A stretch of 62,335 bases of DNA. It comes from Chromatiales bacterium (GTDB taxonomy: Bacteria; Pseudomonadota; Gammaproteobacteria; Thiohalomonadales; Thiohalomonadaceae). The notes under the pieces were generated by a model that worked only from the letters and a program-made list of their open reading frames with translations, was not told the DNA's origin and ran no database searches. The position numbers and the translations under genes are program-made. Positions 38,416-46,523 of the stretch are shown here, piece after piece (positions within the stretch are counted from its first letter, which is position 1; each line of letters starts with the position of its first letter). Location: positions 1-62,335 of the forward strand of contig QKFD01000104.1 in assembly GCA_003251535.1 (NCBI GenBank), written 5' to 3'.

Positions 38416-38913
38416 CTATGACGACGGCCACTGCGCCTTGAAAAAGGCGACAAACAAATATCCGAACATAATGAAGTTCGAAACTAGATTGGCCAGCAGG
38501 ACCCGGCCATACATCTCGCCCCGCCCGATCTCTCTAGCGGCCTGGGCCTTGAACAACCGTGGCAGATGCCGCGCCAAAAAACCCTCGCTCAATGCCGAGA
38601 GTAGGGTGGGCAGGAGAAACCAAGAGGGATCGATGACCCCGACTAAAGCCAGGGGAATGCCGAGCAGCAATGAGAGCAGATTCAGCACACCACTCACCAA
38701 GAAGGGTTTGGAGAAGAGCTGTAGGTAGCGATAGATCGCCCCTTCGACAGCGATGCACATCACCATGCACGCACTCACCCACTGCCAAGGGGCCACCGTC
38801 ATCATGCCCCCAAACCAGATGAGTGTTCCTGGAATCGCCGTATTGGCCAGGACCGTTGCCGGTAACAGAAGAGCACCGGCCAACCCCAGCCTAGGCCACC
38901 CCTTCATTTTCAT
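38416..38913 (-). CDS. Four-helix membrane protein of unknown function beside the exosortase genes
   Basis: A 165-residue protein from the ATG at 38913, which has AAGGA 5 bases upstream. Four hydrophobic segments are visible: about 6-31, 38-54, 65-84 and 88-107, with another near 135-158 (VLLANLVSNFIMFGYLFVAFF). Short polar loops include ARHLPRLFKAQAAREIGRGEMYG. I recognise no family. It lies 109 bases downstream of the exosortase-associated gene on the same strand, in an AT-rich gap that may hold its own promoter. A role in the exosortase system is suggested only by position. Confidence 0.75.
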   Translation of the reverse strand: MKMKGWPRLGLAGALLLPATVLANTAIPGTLIWFGGMMTVAPWQWVSACMVMCIAVEGAIYRYLQLFSKPFLVSGVLNLLSLLLGIPLALVGVIDPSWFLLPTLLSALSEGFLARHLPRLFKAQAAREIGRGEMYGRVLLANLVSNFIMFGYLFVAFFKAQWPSS

Positions 38914-39022
38914 CTTTTCCTTATGGAGCAATAGGTTACTAGACTTAACCAGGTTCGAATCAGCCGTTGAAGAATTAAAGTGTTCTAGCAAAACGAGAGG
39001 AGACTGGAGCACCCCACCACCC

Positions 39023-39634
39023 CTACGACTGGTCGGCCGCTGCTTCGTCGGCGGCCCCTTGGGGCCAGATAAGGCCGCGGTTGTACCAGCCCCACAGCAC
39101 CAACGGCGCCAGGCTGGGAATGATGAGGTTACTCAGCTGGTGGGCACTGGCGATGAGGTTCCAACGCCACATCCACGCCTCCTGACCGATGTTGGCGATC
39201 ATGGTGGGACCCAATAGCTCGGCGATCTTCACCAGGGTATAGAGCACCGCCCCGAGCGCCTGCAACAGGATCAGGATCAGGGTGCCCCAGAGCAGTTGTC
39301 GCACCATCCCCCGCCCCCGGGCGGCCAGCATCAGGGCGATGAAGAGCGGTAGCCCCATGGAGTATTGGAGCAGATCACGCTCAAAGGCGATGGGTGGCGG
39401 CGGCAGCTGGCCCGGCTGAGGGGCCGGACGCAGGCGGGTGGTCACCTCTAGCAGATGGCCATCCATGGAGGCGTGGTGCACAAAACGGCCGAAACCGTGC
39501 TCCAGCACCCCCACCGCCAACCAGCCGGGTGGAGCCGAGAGGAAGTTGGCCGCGACCCACCAGAGGGCGAAGCAGGGTATCAACCAACCGACGCTGCGCA
39601 GCAGCAGGGAGACGAGCGGATCACGCTGCGGCAC
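39023..39634 (-). CDS. Exosortase H-associated membrane protein
   Basis: A 203-residue membrane protein. The GTG start at 39634 is chosen because it overlaps the exosortase gene by 14 bases; the long upstream frame is a shadow of that gene. It has an N-terminal helix (about 11-30), a periplasmic stretch with a Pro-rich segment, and two or three later helices (about 92-108, 114-136, 170-187). Similar proteins accompany XrtH-type exosortases. The exact function is unknown; assistance in processing or anchoring of the sorted substrate is likely. Confidence 0.8.
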   Translation of the reverse strand: MPQRDPLVSLLLRSVGWLIPCFALWWVAANFLSAPPGWLAVGVLEHGFGRFVHHASMDGHLLEVTTRLRPAPQPGQLPPPPIAFERDLLQYSMGLPLFIALMLAARGRGMVRQLLWGTLILILLQALGAVLYTLVKIAELLGPTMIANIGQEAWMWRWNLIASAHQLSNLIIPSLAPLVLWGWYNRGLIWPQGAADEAAADQS

Positions 39635-40130
39635 GACGGCGCGCCACCGAGCGGGTCCAGAAGATCCAGACAACAAAGACATCGAGCATGATGAGGATCG
39701 GCCAGAGGTAGAGATGGGCCCACTCAAACACCTCAAGGTGCCATTGACCCAGATAGTAGAGGCTGATGATGCGCACCACATTGAGCGCCTGCACCACCAG
39801 CGAGCCTACCAGGAAACCAACCACCTTCTCCCACAGTGATGCCGAAGGAAAGGCCATCACGGCCGCAAACAGCACCACCATCGCCTCCACCCCGTTACAG
39901 CCGGGGAGAATCGCCACCCCAAAGTTGCTCTGGGAGTTGAAGAGTATGTTCTGGTAGGCGTAGGCGTTGGGGTCCAGCAGGGTAACCAGGCTGGCACAGA
40001 ATTTGGCCAACAGGGCGGTCCACGGCAGCACGACGGCGCGGTGGATAGGGGCCAGCAGCTCCAGTACGAGCAGACCGCTGGTGATGAGCACAAATAGGAA
40101 GAAGAAACGACGTTTGGGATCGCGGGTCAT
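39621..40130 (-). CDS. xrtH: Exosortase, XrtH-like
   Basis: A 169-residue polytopic transpeptidase-like protein of the exosortase family. The catalytic set is visible: Cys78 in ILPGCNGVEA, Arg120 in NVVRI and His139 in EWAHLYLWP. Exosortases cut a C-terminal signal (motif, membrane helix, basic tail) from exported proteins and are thought to attach them to the cell surface. The short length and the partner membrane protein downstream agree with the XrtH class, which normally recognises IPTLxxWG tails. The giant DUF11 gene directly upstream is the obvious substrate. A terminator-like hairpin lies between that gene and this one. Confidence 0.9.
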   Translation of the reverse strand: MTRDPKRRFFFLFVLITSGLLVLELLAPIHRAVVLPWTALLAKFCASLVTLLDPNAYAYQNILFNSQSNFGVAILPGCNGVEAMVVLFAAVMAFPSASLWEKVVGFLVGSLVVQALNVVRIISLYYLGQWHLEVFEWAHLYLWPILIMLDVFVVWIFWTRSVARRRAAA

Positions 40131-40171
40131 CGGCCTCGCCTCAGCTTGCTCAAGTGGCCCGTAGAAAATAC

Positions 40172-40202
40172 GGGCGGCGGGGCCGGAGAGCCCACGCCGC
40201 CC
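40172..40202 (-). terminator. Intrinsic terminator of the giant DUF11 gene
   Basis: GGGCGGCG at 40172-40179 pairs with CGCCGCCC at 40195-40202. On the minus strand the stem is followed by TATTTTC. It starts 18 bases after the stop of the DUF11 gene and would limit read-through into xrtH. Confidence 0.65.
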
Positions 40203-40219
40203 GCAACCAGCGTCTTAGT

Positions 40220-43200
40220 TTACTCCTTATCGATACGCCGCAGACCCCAGCCCAGCAGGCCCGCCGCCATGGCGACGAACAGCAGCGGCGGCATCAGGGG
40301 GATCCCCATCAGCGAGGCGTTGAACAGCGCCGAGGCAGTGACGGCAACCTGACCGTCAACAGCATCGCTCTCGATGTCACCATCTTGATTGGCATCCCAA
40401 TGCAGCTCTGCCACATTGGAGGCCTCGGTGACCCCCGGGTTCAGTATCGTTTTCAGGGTGATCACCACCTCATTGTTGGCGGCATCTTCATCGGCAGCCC
40501 CGCTATCGGAGGCCACCACACCCTCGTAGACGACCCGATTCTCACCCGACTCGAAGTTGCAAGCGGTCACCGTCGAGGCCCCTGTGGCCTCGCAGGTGAC
40601 GCTGCCAGCGACGTATTGGGTGCCATCCGGGATCGGGTCCCACATCCGCACCCGCAGTGACTCAGCGTTCTGGTTGTTAATCCAGACGATGCGCCAGGTG
40701 AGGATCGGCCACTGGACAGAGACCGTCTTGGTCCCCTGCGGCGCCAACAGCAGCGGGTCAACCGTGAGGGTCGCCTCCGCCGGGTCAACACTGACACCGA
40801 CATCGGTCACCAAGGCCCCCGCGGCGATGGAGTTGGTGAAGTCTCCATTGCTGGAGCCCACCACCGTCACCACGATGGTGCAGCCACCGGCCGGAATGGT
40901 CGCACCACTGGCGTAGACGATCTCACTGCTACCCGGGACAGCGGTGACCGAACCGAGGTCACAGCTACCACTCAGGTTGTTGGGATCGGCCACGGTGAGG
41001 CTGGCCGGCAGGCTATCGGTGAAGGGCGCGGTCAGGGTGGCATCACCGGCGTTGGTGTTGCCGAGCGAGAGCGTCAGCTCCGTACCGATGCCAATACGCA
41101 CCGTGCTCGGATTGAAGCCCTTACCCACTGAGGGCGGCGCCAGCACCAACAAGGTCGCCTCAGTGCCGCTGACATTGTTACCAGCGCTGGTCTGAAGGGC
41201 CCCCGCCGCAATGCTATTCAGATAGCTGCCAGCGGTACTGGAGGTGACGCTCAGGGTGATGGTGCAGCCCCCGTTGGGGATGGTCGCCCCGCTGGGATAG
41301 GTGACACTGCTACCACCGGCCACTGCACTCACCGCCCCGGCACAGCTGCCGCCCAGATTGGCCGGGTTGGCCACGAGGGTCCCCGCCGGCAGGTTATCTA
41401 CCAGATCAGCGGTGAGGGTGATGTCACCCGGGTTGCCGTTACCGAAGGTGATGGTGAGCGTGGAGCTGCCATCCACCGGGATCTCCGTTGGGCTGAAGGC
41501 CTTGACCACCGTCGGCGTGGAGACGATCGACAGCGTTGCCTCGGCCGGCGCGGCGTTCTGCCCCGCGCTGGTCTGGAGCCCCCCAATCGGGATGGAGTTG
41601 ACGTAGTCACCGGTGGTGTTACCGGTCACATCCACGGTGATGGTGCACCCCCCAGCCGGGATGGTGGCGCCATTGGCGTAACTCACGCTCCCCGCACCCG
41701 CCACGGCCGTTACGGCACCGGGGCAGCTCCCGCCAACAACGGCCGGGTTGGTCACCGTTATCCCAGCCGGCAGGGTATCGGTGAAGAGGGCAGAGAGGGT
41801 GATGTCGATGGGGTTGCTGTTGCCCAACGTCACCGTCAGGGTGGAGCTATCACCCGGCACGATGGTGGTGGGGTTGAACGCCTTGGCCACGGTCGGCGGG
41901 GCCTGGCTGGTAGGCGTGGTGGTAGCGCTATCGCTGTTGTTACCCGGATCCGGGTCCGGCACGCTAGAGCCGGTCACCGTCGCCGTATTGGTGTAGCTAC
42001 CACTGGAGAGCACCGTGGCGACGATCTGCAAGGTCGCGCTGTGACCGTTATCCAGCACACCGATGTCCCACACCCCGCTACCGCTGTTGTAGGTCCCAAC
42101 CGAGGGGTTGGAGCTGACAAAGCTGTAACCGTCCGGCAGCAGATCGGTGATGATGACGCTACCGGCGTCGCCTGGACCCTGGTTCTGCACCGTGATGGTG
42201 AAGGTGACATTGGCACCATGCACCGGGGTCGAGTTGCTCACCAACTTGGTGACGGCGAGGTCAGCCGGCACCTTGAAGGTGGTGTTCTCGTTGGTGACGT
42301 TGTTGGCGGTGTTGGCCTCGTAGCCGGCGATGGTCTCGACCGAGCTGATCGCCGCGTTGTTGGTGTAGACCCCAGCCACCGGCGTGGTCATCACCACGGT
42401 GAACTCGGCGTAGTCACCGGTGTTGAGATCCCCCAGCGGGCAGTCCACTGGAGTGGAGTTGTCGCACAGCGACCAGTCGCTACCACCACTACAGGTACAG
42501 TCGAAGGTACGCAGCGGCGTGTTGCCACTGTCGTAGATCGTCCCCTGGTTGACCATGGTCACCGTCAGACCCACAGGCGGGGTATCGGTGATGAAGGCCG
42601 CGGTTGCGGTGGAGGGACCGTTGTTGGTGCCACGCACGGTGTAGGTGACGCTACCGCCAGTCGGCACCGGGTCGGGGCTATCGGAGACGTTGATGAGCAG
42701 GTCCAGCTCCGGATCGGTCAAGGTATCCGTCACGCTGGCGCTGTCATTGGCCGAGTTGCGGTCATCAACGGCGGAGCTGACGCTGCCACCAAAGGTGAGA
42801 TCACCCGGCAGCCGCGGACGCACCACCAAGGTCACCGTGCGGGTCACACCATTGCCGATGCTGCTCCAACTACAAATGGGGTTGACCGGATGGTTACAGG
42901 TACCGCCACTACTGGCCGTCACAGAGACGAAATCGACATTGGGCGGCAGCAGATCGGTCAACAGCTCAACCGTCGTGGCCGGCGAGGGGCCATTGTTGCG
43001 CACCGTGAAGACATAGGTGAGCGGGGTGCCAGCCACCAGGGTGCCGCTGGAGGCGACGGTGACCTGGAGATCGGCATCGGGATTGACGGTGGAGCTGGTG
43101 GAGCTGCTGTTGTCGCCGGTGTTGGGATCGCCGATATCTTGGGAGTAGACCGAGCCGGTGTTGCTGCGGCTCCCGGAGGAGGTGGGACGCACCGCGATCT

Positions 43201-45121
43201 GCACAGTGGCCGAACCGCCGTTGAGCACCGTACCCAAGTTACAGGTGAAGGTGCTGCTGGAGAAGCTGCAACTCCCCTGGCTGGGGGTGGCAGTGGGGGT
43301 ACCGGTGTAGTTGGAGAGGCTATCGGTGACGATGACATTGGTGGCATCGGCCGGGCCGCTGTTGTTGACGGTGAGCAGATAGGTGAGGACATCACCCGCC
43401 TGCACCGGATCCGGGCCCACTACCGTCTTGACGATAGCGAGATCGGCGCTATCCCCTGACAGGGTGGTGGAGATGGCGGCAGAGCTGCTGTCGTTGGTGT
43501 TGTTGGGGTCGGTCAGGCAGACGCCGTTACAGGAGACCGTGGCGTTGTTGACCATGCTGCCGGAGGCGCCTGCCGGCACCGTCGCCACCAGGGTCACCGT
43601 AGAGGTGGTGTTGGCGGCCAGACCGGAGCGATCACAGGTCACGGTGAGCGGGTTGCTGGCGTCATCGGTGCAGCTCCAGCCGCTACCGGAGGCAGAGACC
43701 AGGGTGAAGCCCAACGGCAGGGTGTCGGTGATCCGCACCGTACCGGTCTGGGCGGCCGGCCCTAGGTTACGTACCGCGAGGGTATAGGTGACATTCTGCC
43801 CCTCACTCACCGCCACCGGGTTGGCGCTCTTGGTGAGCCGCAGGTCGGCGGTCGGCACCTGGATATTGAAGCTGGAGGTGTCGCTGTTGTTGCTCGGATT
43901 GGGGTCGCTGCCATCGGCCGTCACCGTCGCGGTATTGCTGGCGGACGGGTTGGCGTTCACCGCAGTGGCGGTGAGGGTGATGGCGGGTAGGTTACCCACC
44001 GTTGACTCCGGACCTGGCCGGGAGCAGGTGAGGGTGTTGGGTGTGGTCACCCCAAAGTCACAACTCCAGCCGCTGCCTGCCGAGTGGGAGACGTAGCTCC
44101 AGTCGGGGGTCAGGGTGTCGGTGACGATGATGTTGGTCGGCTGATCACCACCGTTGTAGCGGGCGGTGAGGGTAAAGGTCTGATCGGTCCCCTGTAGCGG
44201 TGAGGCGGAGTTAGGGGTCTTGTCGATGGAGACATCGCTACCCGGATCCACCGCCACGTCAACCACATCGGTATTGTTGTTCTGATCGGGATCAGGCGTA
44301 CCGGTGGAGGGCTGGGCTGACATCGCATAGGTGACGGTACTCCCTCCCACTGCATCAGGCCGCACAGTGATGTGGAGGGTGGAGGTCGCCTGGGCCGGGG
44401 TGAGGGTGCCGGTGTAGACCGCGGTCACCACCCCTGCGTTGTGGCTACAGCTCCAACCCGAGGCACCATCGTTGCTGACGTAAGTCACCCCGGGCGGCAG
44501 GGTGCCGGTCACCGTGATGGAGCCGGTGGCGTTACTCGGCCCGTTATTGGTCACCGTCAGCAGGTAGTCCACCGTCTCGCCGGCCACGATGGGGCTGGCA
44601 CTGGCGGTGAGCGTAGTGGCGAGATCGGCACCTGCGGTGACGGTCGTGGCCTGGCTGATATTGGTGTTGTTGGTGGAGTCGGTATCGGCCTCCGTGCTGG
44701 TGGAGGTAACCGACAGATTGATGGTGCCCACCGTCTGCGGCTGCATCACCAGGGCGACACTAATGTTTTCACCCGCCGCCATCGAGCCGATGGAGCAGGA
44801 GACGGGCCAGCTGGAGTTACAGCTGCCCACCGACGGGCTCACCGACACCAGAGTGCCGTCGGCAGAGAGGTCGTTGGTATCGAAGGCGACATTGGTAGCA
44901 CCGGTGCTACCGTTATTGTCCAAGGTGATGGTGTAGGTGAGATTGCCCCCCGCCACAATGGGGTCGGGGTTGTCGGTCACGTTGACCACCACGTCCACCG
45001 AGGCGTGGGCTACTAGAGGAAGGGCCAGCAGCCCAAACAGTGCCCCAAGTTGATACTTGCGACGCCGGGGCGGTGGAGAGGAGTCGGACCACGCGGGTGG
45101 TTGCGAATGGCTGCAAGACAT
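40220..45121 (-). CDS. Giant exported DUF11-repeat surface protein with C-terminal exosortase sorting signal
   Basis: A 1633-residue protein. GAGGAAGAG precedes the ATG. The first 40 residues form a long signal peptide with an RRRK basic patch and cleavage after AHA. About eight DUF11 (beta-sandwich) repeats fill 42-1070, each beginning with a D-L-x-V-T-like strand and containing TYT-type and NNGPS motifs. Three further, more alike repeats (about 1073-1457) begin with VAKAFNP-like segments. A Cys-containing domain (about 1457-1600) follows. The tail has MGIPLMPP, a hydrophobic helix, then LRRIDKE: the layout of an exosortase signal, but IPLMPP replaces the usual IPTLxxWG. Paired Cys occur in many repeats, suggesting disulfides. 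It is probably an adhesin or surface fibre; its role is inferred. Confidence 0.92.
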   Translation of the reverse strand: MSCSHSQPPAWSDSSPPPRRRKYQLGALFGLLALPLVAHASVDVVVNVTDNPDPIVAGGNLTYTITLDNNGSTGATNVAFDTNDLSADGTLVSVSPSVGSCNSSWPVSCSIGSMAAGENISVALVMQPQTVGTINLSVTSTSTEADTDSTNNTNISQATTVTAGADLATTLTASASPIVAGETVDYLLTVTNNGPSNATGSITVTGTLPPGVTYVSNDGASGWSCSHNAGVVTAVYTGTLTPAQATSTLHITVRPDAVGGSTVTYAMSAQPSTGTPDPDQNNNTDVVDVAVDPGSDVSIDKTPNSASPLQGTDQTFTLTARYNGGDQPTNIIVTDTLTPDWSYVSHSAGSGWSCDFGVTTPNTLTCSRPGPESTVGNLPAITLTATAVNANPSASNTATVTADGSDPNPSNNSDTSSFNIQVPTADLRLTKSANPVAVSEGQNVTYTLAVRNLGPAAQTGTVRITDTLPLGFTLVSASGSGWSCTDDASNPLTVTCDRSGLAANTTSTVTLVATVPAGASGSMVNNATVSCNGVCLTDPNNTNDSSSAAISTTLSGDSADLAIVKTVVGPDPVQAGDVLTYLLTVNNSGPADATNVIVTDSLSNYTGTPTATPSQGSCSFSSSTFTCNLGTVLNGGSATVQIAVRPTSSGSRSNTGSVYSQDIGDPNTGDNSSSTSSTVNPDADLQVTVASSGTLVAGTPLTYVFTVRNNGPSPATTVELLTDLLPPNVDFVSVTASSGGTCNHPVNPICSWSSIGNGVTRTVTLVVRPRLPGDLTFGGSVSSAVDDRNSANDSASVTDTLTDPELDLLINVSDSPDPVPTGGSVTYTVRGTNNGPSTATAAFITDTPPVGLTVTMVNQGTIYDSGNTPLRTFDCTCSGGSDWSLCDNSTPVDCPLGDLNTGDYAEFTVVMTTPVAGVYTNNAAISSVETIAGYEANTANNVTNENTTFKVPADLAVTKLVSNSTPVHGANVTFTITVQNQGPGDAGSVIITDLLPDGYSFVSSNPSVGTYNSGSGVWDIGVLDNGHSATLQIVATVLSSGSYTNTATVTGSSVPDPDPGNNSDSATTTPTSQAPPTVAKAFNPTTIVPGDSSTLTVTLGNSNPIDITLSALFTDTLPAGITVTNPAVVGGSCPGAVTAVAGAGSVSYANGATIPAGGCTITVDVTGNTTGDYVNSIPIGGLQTSAGQNAAPAEATLSIVSTPTVVKAFSPTEIPVDGSSTLTITFGNGNPGDITLTADLVDNLPAGTLVANPANLGGSCAGAVSAVAGGSSVTYPSGATIPNGGCTITLSVTSSTAGSYLNSIAAGALQTSAGNNVSGTEATLLVLAPPSVGKGFNPSTVRIGIGTELTLSLGNTNAGDATLTAPFTDSLPASLTVADPNNLSGSCDLGSVTAVPGSSEIVYASGATIPAGGCTIVVTVVGSSNGDFTNSIAAGALVTDVGVSVDPAEATLTVDPLLLAPQGTKTVSVQWPILTWRIVWINNQNAESLRVRMWDPIPDGTQYVAGSVTCEATGASTVTACNFESGENRVVYEGVVASDSGAADEDAANNEVVITLKTILNPGVTEASNVAELHWDANQDGDIESDAVDGQVAVTASALFNASLMGIPLMPPLLFVAMAAGLLGWGLRRIDKE
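40750..41905 (-). repeat. Three tandem protein-level repeats of about 128 codons
   Basis: Within the DUF11 gene three consecutive units share the order KAFxPT, LTxxxGNxNxxDxTLxA, DxLPAG, GGSCxGAV, GATIPxGGCTI, NSIxxGALxT and EATL. Each is about 385 bases. They are closer to one another than to the eight DUF11 units before them, so they probably arose by recent duplication. Boundaries are approximate. Confidence 0.8.
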
Positions 45122-45148
45122 AGCTGCTCTTCCTCGTGCTAAGGATTG

Positions 45149-45271
45149 CTTAAGGGACGCTAATCACGGCCTGTGAATAGCGGTGACGCCGCACCCTAGC
45201 GTTTCGCCTGGCGGTGAGACAATCACGGATACGCACTTAAGCTCACTAAATCTTACAGCCCTCTTAAGCTC
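45149..45271 (-). promoter_or_regulatory. Cluster of CTTAAG palindromes upstream of the DUF11 gene
   Basis: CTTAAG occurs at 45149-45154, 45236-45241 and 45263-45268. The last two are part of a 9-base direct repeat CTTAAGCTC whose copies start 27 bases apart. They lie between the start codon and the candidate -10 box. They may be regulator-binding sites. Confidence 0.35.
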
Positions 45272-45331
45272 GCTGTATGGACAGATAATAGATTGATTAT
45301 TAAATAAATAAACAAATGCCTCAGACGAACC

Positions 45332-45377
45332 CTGACCCCTGTTTTACATCACCGACACTACTGTTATTAGGGGTCAG
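45332..45377. repeat. Inverted repeat CTGACCCCT / AGGGGTCAG
   Basis: A perfect 9-bp inverted repeat with a 28-base AT-rich spacer (45332-45340 and 45369-45377), followed by ATTTTCTCTC. The GGGGTCAG core resembles ends of REP-type palindromic elements associated with REP-associated tyrosine transposases, so it may be an element remnant. It could also be a terminator-like hairpin. Confidence 0.35.
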
Positions 45378-45583
45378 ATTTTCTCTCTTCGGTGAGTTAA
45401 CAGATGTGGTGAAACAGACAGCATCCGGCGGCGCAAAAGGTGAATCAAGTCGCGCTAGATCACTGGTTGTTTGATCAGCTCTAACGGCGGACCATGACCC
45501 CGACGAGAGGTAGCCTAGATAAAGCGTGACCAACGGCCGCCCCTAACCTGACAGCGGCGCCAGAAAAGGGGGGGGTGGCGGAC

Positions 45584-46291
45584 TCAATCTTGGGTGTGGA
45601 AGAGGTAGCCGCGACTACGGATACTGCGCAGCGGCAGATCGCGGCCAATCCTCTCCCGCACCTTGCGGCGCAGGCGGTAAAAGATCATCTCCAAGCGGTG
45701 GTTATCGAACACCTCGATGCCATCGCTCAGATCGGCGATAAAACAGTCCCGCTCCACCGGCTCCCCCTCGGGCGACTCCAACAACCGGCTCATCACGGTA
45801 CGCTCCGCCGTTGTCAGCTCCACCGTCTGCCCATCGGGGGCCGCCAGCTGCCAACCATCCCGAAGCAGCTGCCAGCGGGGGGCCGTCGGCTGGGGGGTAC
45901 TCTTCACCCGCCGTCCCAGACTGATAAGAGTCGCCGCCACCACCTCAGGTTCCAGCGGCCGCACCAGATAGGCGTCCGCCCCCTCCGCTAACCCCCGCAG
46001 CCGATCCGCGGCATCCTCGCTACTGGAGATCATGGCGATGCCAAGCCGCGAGTGGCGCCGCAGATAGCGAGCCACCGCCAGGCCATCCTCATCGGGCAGC
46101 TCGGTGTCCAGCAGAACTAGGTCACAGGGGTGAGCAAAGAGGTGGCGATAGAGCTGGTGGGCGCCATGGACCCCAGTGGCCTCTAGGCCCAATTCGGTCA
46201 ACAGACCCACCAGGGCGCGACAGCGCTCCCGCCGGCTGTCGGCAACGGTAACGCGCATCGGACCGATGGTGGTCGAGAGAGAGGGCTGCAT
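45584..46291 (-). CDS. Atypical response regulator with winged-helix output domain
   Basis: A 235-residue protein with a receiver domain (about 12-120) and an OmpR/PhoB-type winged helix (about 135-232, ending in LRSIRSRGYLF). The phospho-acceptor Asp62 is present (LVLLDTELPDEDG). The acidic pocket is reduced, however: ADS in place of DD(D/E) at 17-19, and the conserved Lys is Arg at 111 (YLVRPLE). No histidine kinase is adjacent. It lies upstream of the DUF11 gene on the same strand and could control it. Starts at 46291 or 46258 are possible; neither has a clear ribosome-binding site. Confidence 0.85.
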   Translation of the reverse strand: MQPSLSTTIGPMRVTVADSRRERCRALVGLLTELGLEATGVHGAHQLYRHLFAHPCDLVLLDTELPDEDGLAVARYLRRHSRLGIAMISSSEDAADRLRGLAEGADAYLVRPLEPEVVAATLISLGRRVKSTPQPTAPRWQLLRDGWQLAAPDGQTVELTTAERTVMSRLLESPEGEPVERDCFIADLSDGIEVFDNHRLEMIFYRLRRKVRERIGRDLPLRSIRSRGYLFHTQD

Positions 46292-46349
46292 GATGGATAG
46301 GGTGTGGGCAGGCCCATCATCATAAGGGAGTCTGCCGGTGTACCGTCAA

Positions 46350-46379
46350 CCACCCCTACTCCCGCCGGGAGGGGGGTGG
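46350..46379. other. Hairpin between the response regulator and patZ genes
   Basis: CCACCCC at 46350-46356 pairs with GGGGTGG at 46373-46379, with an inner CTCCC/GGGAG stem around a 3-base loop. It may mark the end of the patZ transcript. No T-run follows. Confidence 0.4.
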
Positions 46380-46483
46380 CAATCTGGCCAGGCCCACCGC
46401 TCGCGGCCAACGTGGGATGGGGGTAGCGCCAAAGAGGCCGGGCCGGGCGCCCTCTATGCCCCGTGCAATCGGCCGCTCAAACC

Positions 46484-46513
46484 GACGACCCGCAGAGGGA
46501 CGACCCGCAGAGG
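46484..46513. repeat. 15-bp tandem repeat, two copies
   Basis: The unit GACGACCCGCAGAGG occurs twice in tandem at 46484-46498 and 46499-46513, just after the patZ stop. It is a simple local duplication with no evident role. Confidence 0.8.
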
Positions 46514-46523
46514 GACACCCACC

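Larger units (their letters stand above)
45122..45583. other. AT-rich intergenic region upstream of the DUF11 gene
   Basis: About 460 bases without a convincing gene; a 70-codon minus frame at 45321-45533 has no start signal or recognisable product. On the minus strand a TATTAT -10-like box lies at 45284-45289 with only weak -35 options. The stretch also holds three CTTAAG palindromes and a 9-bp inverted repeat, given separately. Base composition is clearly more AT-rich than the flanking genes. Confidence 0.6.

Noticed and set aside
38941-38975. GGTTCGAATC, resembling a tRNA T-arm.
   Set aside because: No acceptor stem, D-arm or anticodon stem can be folded around it; it lies in the gap between two membrane-protein genes.
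42041-43459. A 472-codon plus-strand frame inside the DUF11 gene.
   Set aside because: Its composition (Gly, His, Arg, Val rich, repetitive) mirrors the reverse complement of the DUF11 repeats. There is no start signal or recognisable domain.
45321-45533. A 70-codon minus frame in the AT-rich region before the DUF11 gene.
   Set aside because: No ribosome-binding site, no similarity and poor codon use; it spans the inverted repeat, so it is probably non-coding.
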